A stretch of 7,110 bases of DNA from Rikenellaceae bacterium (GTDB lineage Bacteria; Bacteroidota; Bacteroidia; Bacteroidales; UBA932): positions 1 through 7,110 of the forward strand of contig CAAGGO010000144.1 of the NCBI GenBank assembly GCA_900769385.1, in the 5' to 3' direction. The notes beneath the pieces were generated by a model. The model searched no databases. It saw only the letters and a list, made by a program, of their open reading frames with translations, and had not been told where the DNA came from. A program made the translations under genes and the position numbers. Of this stretch, positions 1-6,828 are shown piece after piece (positions within the stretch are counted from its first letter, which is position 1; each line of letters opens with the position of its first letter).

Positions 1-1811
1 TCAAAACCTTTCAGCCGCTGATTCTCCAAAGGGAGCCCGAAAACCGGAAAGACGTCCTGCTTCAAATCCCCTATAGAGCGGGTGCGCTGTATCTGGTTAT
101 CCTTTATCCTTGCTGTAAGCATCTTGCACTCTTCCTGGTCCATAAGGGAAATGCCCCCTTTTTCAGCCATATAAAATATTGCTGACACGCCTCCAAGTGC
201 ATCAAACCTGTAAAGTTCACTATCCTTAAAATAAGCAGCCATCTCTGAACCCTTAATCTGATTAAAATGCACACTGTCCTCTTGAGCTGCAATAAAGGCA
301 TTGGAAAGGAGATCCACTTTACTCAAACTTCCGTTTTTAATTACACCCTGTATACTGTCCGCTGAAAATTGGTTCACACCCTCCTGCCACATCACAGGAC
401 GCTTGTAGAACCTTGCCATAGAATCAAGGCCGCTATATACAAGGCTGTCACATAAACCCTGAAGATCACTTCTATAGAACTTCACATTATTGAAAATGTC
501 AACAAACCTAACCTCTGTTGTATCTTTTCCTCCATGCATTACACTTTCTGCAACTGAAGCAGAATCAGCTGAAACATCTACAGAATCTGCAGGCACAACA
601 GCAGAAGTGTCCTTTATCTCCCCTGACTTGTTTCCAATTGACGCCCCTCCCTTCCTTAATCCTCCAGCAGCTGCAACAGGCTTCATTTCCTCCATTTTTT
701 TGGCTTTTTCTACCCTTCTCTCCTCATCGTGAATTGCTATTGGATCCACTTGAGACAGCTTTACCCTATCCGCCGCCAATGCAATTGAAGCACTGTCAAC
801 CTCAAACATACGTTTTATGTAATACCGGATTGTATCTCCTGCAAGGAACAATGTATCTGATACACCATTCTCAAGCGAATACATACCAACCACAGGACTG
901 GCAGTAAGCTCTATTGAACGTGAATCAGGGCTGTAAACTATTCTGTCAGCCAAACAAATTGTCTTGTTCAAAGTATCAAGTATCTGGGCATTATTGAAAA
1001 GCTCAGCATCTCCCGTATTTCTGTAATATATGAGAATATCAGCCCAAAGCTCCTGCTCCCGCGTCAACACATATCCATCCCTATCAAATGTAAATTTATT
1101 TTCCCGACGGTTAAAGTTACCGGAATTTGCACAAAGCATATTCTCATCCTTCCAGGCAACCGTATTTTCATTGAAAACTACCTCATCAGTTGGGGTGAGA
1201 TAATCCACCTTTTTGGAAACAATAAATACTGAATCTGTAAAGATCTGCACATTTTCTTCAAAGGAAAACCGCTTTTCAGCAGAATTATAGGTACCGTTTA
1301 CACTCTCAATTATGTTACCGTCCTTACCACGCATTGCCGCACCGTTAAAAAATGTTGCAATACTGTCTCTAGTATTATAATTCAGATAATTTGTATTCAG
1401 GACATTGCCGTCCCTGTCCATAAGTTCCACCAACGAGCCCCTGAACTTTGCCAGATCCTCTGCAATCACATACTCTATACGGTCACTTGTAAGTCTGGTA
1501 TTCTCCTGCAGAATCTCCACGTTCCCCACCGCATCAATAACATTGGTGCTTACATTCCAAAGGGCAGTATCACATTTGAGATATGTATTGTTATGCAAGA
1601 ATGTAGCCGGACCTATCACCTTCCTGTAAGAGTTGCCGCCCTCCTCAATAAGATGGGCAGAAACCGCCTCAACAAGGCGTACCAAAGAATCTGCACTCTC
1701 CCTGTTTTGGGCAAAGCCCAAAAAGGAAAAGTGCAATAATCCAACAATTATAAAAAATGTCTTACTTAATCCAGCCTTCACGTTCAAAATTACACTGTTT
1801 GAAAAGCTCAT
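1..1811 (-). CDS. OstA-like periplasmic protein (LptA/LptD N-domain type), 3' end missing
   Basis: The frame is open from 1811 to the left edge, giving 603 codons without a stop, so the C-terminus lies outside the window. Residues 12-34 form a signal peptide (K12, K17, then a hydrophobic core ending GFA before Q35), so the mature protein is periplasmic. After it come repeated short beta-strand units of the OstA type, such as CDTALWNVSTNVIDAVGNVE and later LTSDRIEYV, FNGAAMRGKDG and FNNVKFYRSDLQG. In the OstA/LptA family such units build a beta-jellyroll that carries lipopolysaccharide across the periplasm. A charged, then Ser/Ala/Asp/Val-rich linker at about residues 363-434 interrupts the fold. 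The ATG at 1811 overlaps the SurA-like gene by 50 bases. A GTG at 1781 (20-base overlap) would give a more typical signal peptide starting MKAGLSK; neither has a clear ribosome binding site. The family call is by eye. Bacteroidetes OstA-like proteins are usually distinct from true LptD, so I give no symbol. Confidence 0.85.
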   Translation of the reverse strand, partial: MSFSNSVILNVKAGLSKTFFIIVGLLHFSFLGFAQNRESADSLVRLVEAVSAHLIEEGGNSYRKVIGPATFLHNNTYLKCDTALWNVSTNVIDAVGNVEILQENTRLTSDRIEYVIAEDLAKFRGSLVELMDRDGNVLNTNYLNYNTRDSIATFFNGAAMRGKDGNIIESVNGTYNSAEKRFSFEENVQIFTDSVFIVSKKVDYLTPTDEVVFNENTVAWKDENMLCANSGNFNRRENKFTFDRDGYVLTREQELWADILIYYRNTGDAELFNNAQILDTLNKTICLADRIVYSPDSRSIELTASPVVGMYSLENGVSDTLFLAGDTIRYYIKRMFEVDSASIALAADRVKLSQVDPIAIHDEERRVEKAKKMEEMKPVAAAGGLRKGGASIGNKSGEIKDTSAVVPADSVDVSADSASVAESVMHGGKDTTEVRFVDIFNNVKFYRSDLQGLCDSLVYSGLDSMARFYKRPVMWQEGVNQFSADSIQGVIKNGSLSKVDLLSNAFIAAQEDSVHFNQIKGSEMAAYFKDSELYRFDALGGVSAIFYMAEKGGISLMDQEECKMLTARIKDNQIQRTRSIGDLKQDVFPVFGLPLENQRLKGF

Positions 1812-3126
1812 CAAGCTTTATGTATGTTATGCTCTGTTTCTCCTTAATGAAATTGTCAATAGCATCCTGCTGTCTCTTGTTATTGGCAATGTTCTGTATC
1901 ACCACAAAGTCATCCTTGTATGTTGCCACGTGTGACGGCACAATCTTCTCAAGTCTCAATACCTTATAAATTGTATTTCCGCTTCTGCCCTCATTGTCTA
2001 CAGACTCAATAGGCTCAGAAATATCCCCCTCTTTCATCCCCTTAATTACAGCATAGTCTGCGGGTTTAAGAAGATCTTTCTCAAACAAAGTTGCTCCTGT
2101 ATTCTCATCAGCCATCAGACCACCGCTAAGGGCTGACTTAGGATCCTGTGAATGGATTCTTGCTGCCAACTCAAAAGTAATGCTGTCAGCCAGGATGTTG
2201 CATCTCAAGCTGTCCAGTTTATGGAAAGCCTTTGAACGGTCTTCCGATGTATATTTTGGCTTTATAAGGATGTGTCTTGCATTGAACATCTCTCCTTCCT
2301 TCTTTATCATCTGAATAATATGCAAACCGTCCGGAGTCTCCACAATTTGTGAAACCTGTCCATCCTTAAGAGCCATTGCAGCATCGGAGAACTGTGGCCA
2401 GAAAATGTTCTTTGAAGCCAAACCAAGCTCACCCCCCTTAATGGCACTGCCCGGATCCTCTGAATATAAAGTTGCAAGAGTGCTGAATCTCTCACCTTTC
2501 AGAATTCTGTCACGGAAACCAAGAAGCTTCTCCTTAGCAACAAGTTTTGCATTATCCTGATCCGGATAAAGCACTATCTGGCTCAATTTATACTGCGTAG
2601 AGATAATTGGAAGGTCACTCTCGTCAGACTCCTTGTAAAAATTCTCAACCTCCAATGGAGTAGCCGAGCCTGCATCCCTCATAACATTCTGCTGCATCTG
2701 CTGGATAAGGCTCTGTTCCCTCAACATCTCTCTCCACTCCTCTTTCAACTTATGTAGAGGTTTCTTGAAATAATCCTCAGCCTCCTTCTCTCCACCCAAC
2801 TGGGTAAGCACATTGCTGATTCTCTGCTGAAGATCCAATTCAACATTATCCTCACCTACAACAAGACTGTCCAGTCTTGCCTGATTAAGGAAAAGCTTGC
2901 TCTCCAACATGGTTTCAAGTACTGTACATCTGGTATTCCTGTCTGTACCCATACCCTGGGCAGCCATCATCTGAATTTCAGCTTCCAGCTGGGAAAGGAA
3001 GATTGCCTCATTGCCAATCAGGGCAATTGTCTTGTCCGCCAATCCGTTATCATATCTCTGTGCACTAAGTGTTACAGGGATAACCAATAGAACCGCCACT
3101 ATAACTCTACTCAGTAACCTTGTCAT
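1762..3126 (-). CDS. surA: SurA-like periplasmic chaperone / peptidyl-prolyl isomerase, two parvulin domains
   Basis: This 454-residue protein starts with a signal peptide (residues 1-22, cut after LSA before Q23), so it acts in the periplasm. A helical SurA-type N-domain covers about 30-165. Parvulin-like domain 1 spans about 176-275, with GGELG at 231-235 and GLHII at 267-271. Parvulin-like domain 2 spans about 281-394, with ARHILI at 283-288 and GGLM at 335-338. A helical C-terminal segment closes the fold. SurA proteins bind unfolded outer-membrane proteins and deliver them to the BAM machinery. Each PPIase domain here lacks some catalytic signature residues: the first-strand His is Gln183 in domain 1, and domain 2 has lost the LG and GxHI motifs. 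Chaperone work may therefore dominate. The ATG at 3126 is preceded by AGAGGA four bases away, the best Shine-Dalgarno-like match in the window. The gene overlaps the preceding lipoprotein gene by 20 bases and the next gene by up to 50. Confidence 0.93.
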   Translation of the reverse strand: MTRLLSRVIVAVLLVIPVTLSAQRYDNGLADKTIALIGNEAIFLSQLEAEIQMMAAQGMGTDRNTRCTVLETMLESKLFLNQARLDSLVVGEDNVELDLQQRISNVLTQLGGEKEAEDYFKKPLHKLKEEWREMLREQSLIQQMQQNVMRDAGSATPLEVENFYKESDESDLPIISTQYKLSQIVLYPDQDNAKLVAKEKLLGFRDRILKGERFSTLATLYSEDPGSAIKGGELGLASKNIFWPQFSDAAMALKDGQVSQIVETPDGLHIIQMIKKEGEMFNARHILIKPKYTSEDRSKAFHKLDSLRCNILADSITFELAARIHSQDPKSALSGGLMADENTGATLFEKDLLKPADYAVIKGMKEGDISEPIESVDNEGRSGNTIYKVLRLEKIVPSHVATYKDDFVVIQNIANNKRQQDAIDNFIKEKQSITYIKLDELFKQCNFEREGWIK

Positions 3127-3979
3127 TTTCCTCTATAATTTTTAGTTTGTTGTTGTTAAGTGCATCATTCAGGATATCACGCTGCAAATTCAACAGCAGC
3201 TCCTGCTTTCTTCTGCTTATAATAATCTCTTTAATTTTCCCGCTATTGTACTCAAATGGGGTTACCTCGCCCGGTCTGATATATTCCAGCACCTGCAGAA
3301 TATTTGTATAAACCGTATCCTTCACCTCGGCAACCTCCTTCTGCTTCTGCAGAACTTGCTGCAATTCTGCAACAGGTATGCCAACCTCTTTGGCAACTAC
3401 AGCCAAATCTACCCAATTGTTGTTATAATTGCTGTATTTGTATGCAGAATTATATGCAAGTTCCTCCAGCTCCTCAAGGGTCTCTGCATCCCTACCCTTT
3501 GCCAGTTTTCTCATAACCTGCAAGTTAGGGGAACTGTTCTGCATTTTTACCAGCCTTCCTTTAAACACCCCGTTCCTTCCCACAAAACTGCCCTGATGGG
3601 CATTGTAATATTCTTCCCTCTCGCTTTTCCTTACTATTGTATCAAGCCTCTCCTCCACAAATTTGTTTTCATAACGGAAAACCAACAGCTGAACCCGGTA
3701 GTCTTCCAAGAGCTGAGCCACATCCTTATCTCCCTTAGGCAACTGCTCCTCCGCCTTCTGGAGCATCAGCTGCTTTACGGCCCAGGAATCAATGTATTGC
3801 CTCACAAGCGCGGCACTGTCTTGTGGGGTAATGCCTTTGGGTATAATTTTCTGCAAATCTGTTTTATATAACGCAGCTCTCCCAATCTGCGCAACCTTTT
3901 CCCCTTTTGTAATTGAATCATAAAGGGTACAGGAGCAAACCAAAAGAGCTGCAGTTATTATACAAACAAATTTATTCAT
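3107..3979 (-). CDS. Lipoprotein of the SurA/PpiC chaperone type, no recognisable catalytic PPIase domain
   Basis: This 290-residue protein begins MNKFVCIITAALLVCSC; the lipobox V-C-S-C makes Cys17 the lipidation site. There is no clear acidic surface-export signal right after the Cys, so it probably faces the periplasm. Residues about 30-125 resemble the helical SurA N-domain. The last 60 (TNILQVLEYIRPGE, then a long basic helix with RRKQELLLNLQ) resemble the final parvulin strand plus the C-terminal helix of SurA. The middle, about 125-215, keeps neither ARHIL nor GGxLG, so a parvulin domain is either degenerate or absent. I infer a non-catalytic chaperone that partners the SurA-like protein encoded next. 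The ATG at 3979 is preferred over an in-frame TTG at 3982. The start is 15 bases after the stop of the small upstream gene, and the stop lies 20 bases inside the next gene. Annotation pipelines may label it peptidylprolyl isomerase. Confidence 0.85.
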   Translation of the reverse strand: MNKFVCIITAALLVCSCTLYDSITKGEKVAQIGRAALYKTDLQKIIPKGITPQDSAALVRQYIDSWAVKQLMLQKAEEQLPKGDKDVAQLLEDYRVQLLVFRYENKFVEERLDTIVRKSEREEYYNAHQGSFVGRNGVFKGRLVKMQNSSPNLQVMRKLAKGRDAETLEELEELAYNSAYKYSNYNNNWVDLAVVAKEVGIPVAELQQVLQKQKEVAEVKDTVYTNILQVLEYIRPGEVTPFEYNSGKIKEIIISRRKQELLLNLQRDILNDALNNNKLKIIEENDKVTE

Positions 3980-3994
3980 CAAGATTGTTTGGGA

Positions 3995-4267
3995 TTACTT
4001 TGAAAGCGCGCTCAATCTTACAAAAAGAGCATCAACACCCTCAAGAAGCTTCTGGTTCAAAACCTTGAAATGCTTCTTGGCATCATCCTTAGGATAATGG
4101 TTGATCTGCTCAAAAATATTGTCACCCAACTCCACTGCATCAGCAACAATCTTCTTTGCCTCATCAAGATTCTTGTCACCGTGGAAATACATATAAACCC
4201 AGCAGTCAGAAATCACCTCATTAACAAGGAAAATAACATCTTTCTTAATTACTCTTAAATTTGCCAT
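3995..4267 (-). CDS. Small conserved-looking helical protein, function unknown
   Basis: This 90-residue protein starts MANLRVIKKDVIFLVNEVIS from the ATG at 4267; an in-frame TTG at 4276 is less likely. It has no signal peptide or membrane span, so it should be cytoplasmic. It looks all-helical: one helix with D10, E17 and D21-C22-W23, an aromatic stretch (WVYMYFHGDK), an Ala/Glu/Asp-rich helix, then a Lys-rich helix ending RLSALSK. I do not recognise a named family, although the LRVIKKD and NEVISDC wording reminds me of small uncharacterised Bacteroidetes proteins. The gene sits 35 bases after the epimerase stop and 15 bases before the chaperone lipoprotein start, so it is probably cotranscribed. 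Codon use matches its neighbours and the frame ends in a clean TAA, supporting a real gene. No function can be assigned from sequence alone. Confidence 0.85.
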   Translation of the reverse strand: MANLRVIKKDVIFLVNEVISDCWVYMYFHGDKNLDEAKKIVADAVELGDNIFEQINHYPKDDAKKHFKVLNQKLLEGVDALFVRLSALSK

Positions 4268-4302
4268 TTCTATCAAGTTTTAAAATGTTCAACAATAAAG
4301 GA

Positions 4303-5463
4303 TTACAGAACCGGTTTGCCAACAGTCTCAAGACCTAGACCCGGTTTGTCATTCAAGGTAATCTTACCGTCAACAATAGTCATACCTTTGTAGCAGTCAT
4401 TTGCAATTAGAAGGTTACCGTCCAAATCAGCCCACTCTGTCTTAGGAGCAATCTGTGCACCTGCCGTAATTGCACAAGAAGTCTCGGTCATACAACCAAT
4501 CATAAGTCTCATATCCAATGACTGCGCCAAGCTCACCATCTCCCTTGCCTCTCTCAAACCTGTACATTTCATAAGTTTGATATTGATACCATGGTAAGCA
4601 CCGTGAAGTTTCTTGATATCTGTAAGTCTCTGGCAAGCCTCATCAGCAATGATAGGAAGCGGAGATCTCTCAGACAACCATGCAGTCTGGTCAAGAGCAT
4701 ACTTGCTCATTGGCTGCTCAATCATATTCACATTGCGCTCGTTAAGCCAGTTGATCATATCCAAAGCGTAGTATTTGTCTTTCCAACCCTGATTTGCATC
4801 AACGCAGATAACTGTATCAGTAACTGAGCGGATAGTATTGATCATCATCTTGTCCTCAGCCTCAGTTCTTCCCAATTTAACTTTAATCACTTTGTACGGA
4901 GCTGCCTCCCTTGTTTTCTCCCTTACAACCTCCTCTGTATCCAAACCTACAGTAAATGAAGTGTTAGGACAAGTTGTAGGATCCCAACCCCAGATCTTCC
5001 ACCAAGGCTGGCCCATCATCTTGCCAACCAAGTCGTGCAAAGCAATGTCAATTGCAGCTTTTGCTGCACAGTTGTTGATTGCAATTGAATCAACATATTT
5101 CATAATGTCCTCAATAAGGAATGGAGAAGCAAATTTGCTTAGATCCACCTTCTTAAGGAACTCCATTACTGAAGCCTGGGTCTCTCCCAAATAAGGAGGC
5201 ATAGCAGCCTCACCATAACCAGTATATCCATCCCAAGTGATCTTTGTAAGAACAATAGGGGTAGTTGTACGTGAAGAGTTTGCAATAGTGAACACGTGTC
5301 TCATCTGGGCATCGTATGGAATCCAAGAAAGCTCCATCTTTTTGCTTCCCGATGATTTTTTGCCTCTTTCAGCCTGAGCAAAAATTGTTGCAGGGTTAAG
5401 GACTGCAGCAGCTGCTGTAAGCAAACCTGCCGATTTCAAAAATGAACGTCTGTCTGTTTTCAT
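4303..5463 (-). CDS. Dipeptide epimerase (probably L-Ala-D/L-Glu), enolase superfamily, Tat-like signal
   Basis: This 386-residue protein carries the full set of muconate-lactonizing-subgroup residues. K194-V195-K196 supplies the first catalytic lysine. D222 (VDAN), E249 (IEQP) and D274 (ADEA) bind Mg2+, and K296 (NIKL) is the opposite catalytic lysine. D346-L347-D348 is the DxD motif that holds the dipeptide amino group in dipeptide epimerases. The expected reaction is L-Ala-D-Glu to L-Ala-L-Glu, which lets ordinary peptidases finish degrading murein peptides. The gene follows the endopeptidase that would make this dipeptide after only 21 bases, which supports that substrate. This is the same pairing as ykfC/ykfB in Bacillus subtilis, and Bacteroides homologues have been studied as dipeptide epimerases. 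Residues 1-31 look like a Tat signal (DRRSFLK, an Ala-rich core, AQA cleavage site), placing the enzyme in the periplasm. Exact dipeptide specificity is inferred, since related epimerases accept other dipeptides. Confidence 0.93.
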   Translation of the reverse strand: MKTDRRSFLKSAGLLTAAAAVLNPATIFAQAERGKKSSGSKKMELSWIPYDAQMRHVFTIANSSRTTTPIVLTKITWDGYTGYGEAAMPPYLGETQASVMEFLKKVDLSKFASPFLIEDIMKYVDSIAINNCAAKAAIDIALHDLVGKMMGQPWWKIWGWDPTTCPNTSFTVGLDTEEVVREKTREAAPYKVIKVKLGRTEAEDKMMINTIRSVTDTVICVDANQGWKDKYYALDMINWLNERNVNMIEQPMSKYALDQTAWLSERSPLPIIADEACQRLTDIKKLHGAYHGINIKLMKCTGLREAREMVSLAQSLDMRLMIGCMTETSCAITAGAQIAPKTEWADLDGNLLIANDCYKGMTIVDGKITLNDKPGLGLETVGKPVL

Positions 5464-5484
5464 ATAGCGTGTGTAGTGTTTCCG

Positions 5485-6705
5485 TTATTTGTAAAATGTT
5501 TGAAGTGACCAGATATCCTTACCTGCATCAACATTGCCCAAAATGCGCTGAGCGCGTACAAGGCGTTTTGAACCGTCATAATAGTTCTCGTCTGTAGGGA
5601 TAAGGCTGTTGATTCTCACCTTGGTTGCAGAGTGGATAAAAATACCGTCCTCAATATAGATACCAACGTGGGTAATTCTCTCCTTCTTCTCAGGGGTAGC
5701 TTTTGTACCAAAGAAGATAAGGTCACCCTTCTTAAGGTTAGCCAAAGCCTCTTTTGTATACTCACCGCCATCAACATATTTTGAGATGTCAACATTGTCT
5801 CCAGTCAAACACTGCTGGGAAGCATCCCTAGCAAGAACTATACCATTAAGGAAATATGTAGATTTACAGAATCCGCTGCAGTCTACAGCCTTGATTGAAG
5901 TACCGCCCCACATATAAGGGACACCAATGAACTGTTTTGCAGTTGCAATAATGTTCTCAGCGGTAGGATTGCGGCTGTCCAGCCATTTGTTGAAATCTGT
6001 AACATCCTGTTTCAAAACATAACCCTCGCGACCGTCAGAAATGGCAACTTTCTGCCAAGCACCCTGAGTACCTTTATCCAAAAGGATATTTCCCCATACA
6101 ACATCACTTACCATCTGGCTGTTTGCAGAAGGACCTTCATACATAGTTGCATATTTGGTTGTAACAATCACCTTTTTGGCTGCCTGGTAAGCATCAAACT
6201 CAGCTTTATCCATATAAGTTATGCTTCCCGATGATACCCAAGAAATATAACCCTCCGGAGTAATTGCTCTGGTCCAGCCACCTTTCTTCTCCAAAACCTG
6301 AAGAGGTGTACCCATCATAACCTGGGTAGCAGACTCAGCACTGTATTTGCCGCTTGTACGGAAGTTGATTACCGACTGGTTTGAAACTCCATATATTTTA
6401 CCCTCCAATGACTCACTTGGAAGCATTGCAATGCTGTCCAGCACCTTAATTCCCTTATCCTCAAAAGCTTTAACGTATGCAGCCTTTGCCTCAGGCTGGT
6501 TGGTAACACCCTTAAGGGCATATCCGTTTGCAGTCTGCTCCAATTTCACCTCCAAGGTTTTGCTCCTTCCATCCGGAGCATACTGTGCTTTCATATCTTT
6601 GGAGATTGTCTCAAATGCAGCAGCCTCTTTAGTGGTTTTCTCGCCGCCACAGCATCCATAAAGGGCAACTACAGGAAGCGTTGCCAACAGAATAAGTTTT
6701 TTCAT
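5485..6705 (-). CDS. NlpC/P60 lipoprotein, gamma-D-glutamyl-diamino acid endopeptidase (dipeptidyl-peptidase VI / YkfC type)
   Basis: This 406-residue protein is numbered from the ATG at 6705; an in-frame TTG at 6717 would add four residues ahead of the basic MKK and is unlikely. The lipobox L-Y-G-C puts the lipid on Cys18, so it is membrane-anchored. Residues about 45-95 form a small beta-alpha-beta unit resembling a BON domain. SH3-like domains follow at about 104-160 (INFR, GTPLQVLEKKGGW, GYISWV) and 180-236 (TMYEGPS, GYVLKQD). The NlpC/P60 peptidase spans about 250-390, with PYMWGG, nucleophile Cys276 (VDCSGFC), His346 (THVGIY) and His358 (FIHSA). The family cuts the gamma-D-Glu to diamino-acid bond in stem peptides with a free N-terminal L-Ala; in related structures the SH3 domain shapes the pocket so intact wall is not attacked. 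The L-Ala-D-Glu product fits the epimerase encoded 21 bases downstream. It is the first gene after a strong promoter and has no clear Shine-Dalgarno. Confidence 0.94.
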   Translation of the reverse strand: MKKLILLATLPVVALYGCCGGEKTTKEAAAFETISKDMKAQYAPDGRSKTLEVKLEQTANGYALKGVTNQPEAKAAYVKAFEDKGIKVLDSIAMLPSESLEGKIYGVSNQSVINFRTSGKYSAESATQVMMGTPLQVLEKKGGWTRAITPEGYISWVSSGSITYMDKAEFDAYQAAKKVIVTTKYATMYEGPSANSQMVSDVVWGNILLDKGTQGAWQKVAISDGREGYVLKQDVTDFNKWLDSRNPTAENIIATAKQFIGVPYMWGGTSIKAVDCSGFCKSTYFLNGIVLARDASQQCLTGDNVDISKYVDGGEYTKEALANLKKGDLIFFGTKATPEKKERITHVGIYIEDGIFIHSATKVRINSLIPTDENYYDGSKRLVRAQRILGNVDAGKDIWSLQTFYK

Positions 6706-6744
6706 AAACAAGTGCAATTATCTTAGTGTAGTAAATATATTCTA

Positions 6745-6775
6745 CAAATATAGTGAAAAAATAATCATACGCAAA
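6745..6775 (-). promoter_or_regulatory. Bacteroidetes-type promoter for the peptidase-epimerase unit
   Basis: On the minus strand TTTG (6772-6775) is followed after 19 bases by TATATTTG (6745-6752). This is a perfect match to the -33 TTTG and -7 TAnnTTTG elements used by the primary sigma factor of Bacteroides, at usual spacing. Transcription should start near 6738, giving an untranslated leader of roughly 30-35 bases before the ATG at 6705. A second TATATTT occurs 12 bases further downstream and may be chance in AT-rich DNA. The -33 element lies in the T-run of the guaB terminator. Confidence 0.8.
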
Positions 6776-6808
6776 AGTCCCTGCTACAGACAACTGCAAC
6801 AGGGACTT
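6773..6808 (-). terminator. Hairpin terminator after guaB, possibly bidirectional
   Basis: Arms at 6775-6789 and 6794-6808 form a 15-bp stem with two G-U wobbles when read on the minus strand, closed by a four-base loop (TTGT). The outer nine pairs (AAGTCCCTG with CAGGGACTT) are perfect. On the minus strand the stem ends in a short TTTT; read on the plus strand the stem is followed by CACTTTTT, so it could also stop antisense transcription. It begins 20 bases after the guaB stop codon. Confidence 0.8.
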
Positions 6809-6828
6809 CACTTTTTATACAGATATTT

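Noticed and set aside
518..907. 129-codon open frame on the plus strand
   Set aside because: It lies wholly inside the OstA-like gene on the opposite strand, and its Leu/Gln/Pro-rich product has no domain-like pattern; it mirrors the coding strand's codon use.
3356..3871. 171-codon open frame on the plus strand
   Set aside because: It is antisense to the chaperone lipoprotein gene, has no ribosome binding site or promoter, and gives a Leu/Ile/Phe/His-rich product typical of a shadow frame.
4290..4322. Possible internal promoter before the small gene (TTG, 22 bp, TATTGTTG on the minus strand)
   Set aside because: The -7 element has a mismatch at a key T, the spacer is too long, and the 35-base gap after the epimerase fits cotranscription.
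4838..5194. 118-codon open frame on the plus strand
   Set aside because: It is antisense to the epimerase, whose catalytic residues establish the true frame.
6629..6811. 60-codon minus-strand frame spanning the promoter and terminator
   Set aside because: It runs through the hairpin and promoter and then out of frame into the start of the peptidase gene; the product shows no plausible domain.
6706..6828. Riboswitch or small RNA in the guaB-peptidase gap
   Set aside because: The only strong structure is the terminator hairpin, and the predicted leader of 30-35 bases is too short for a riboswitch.
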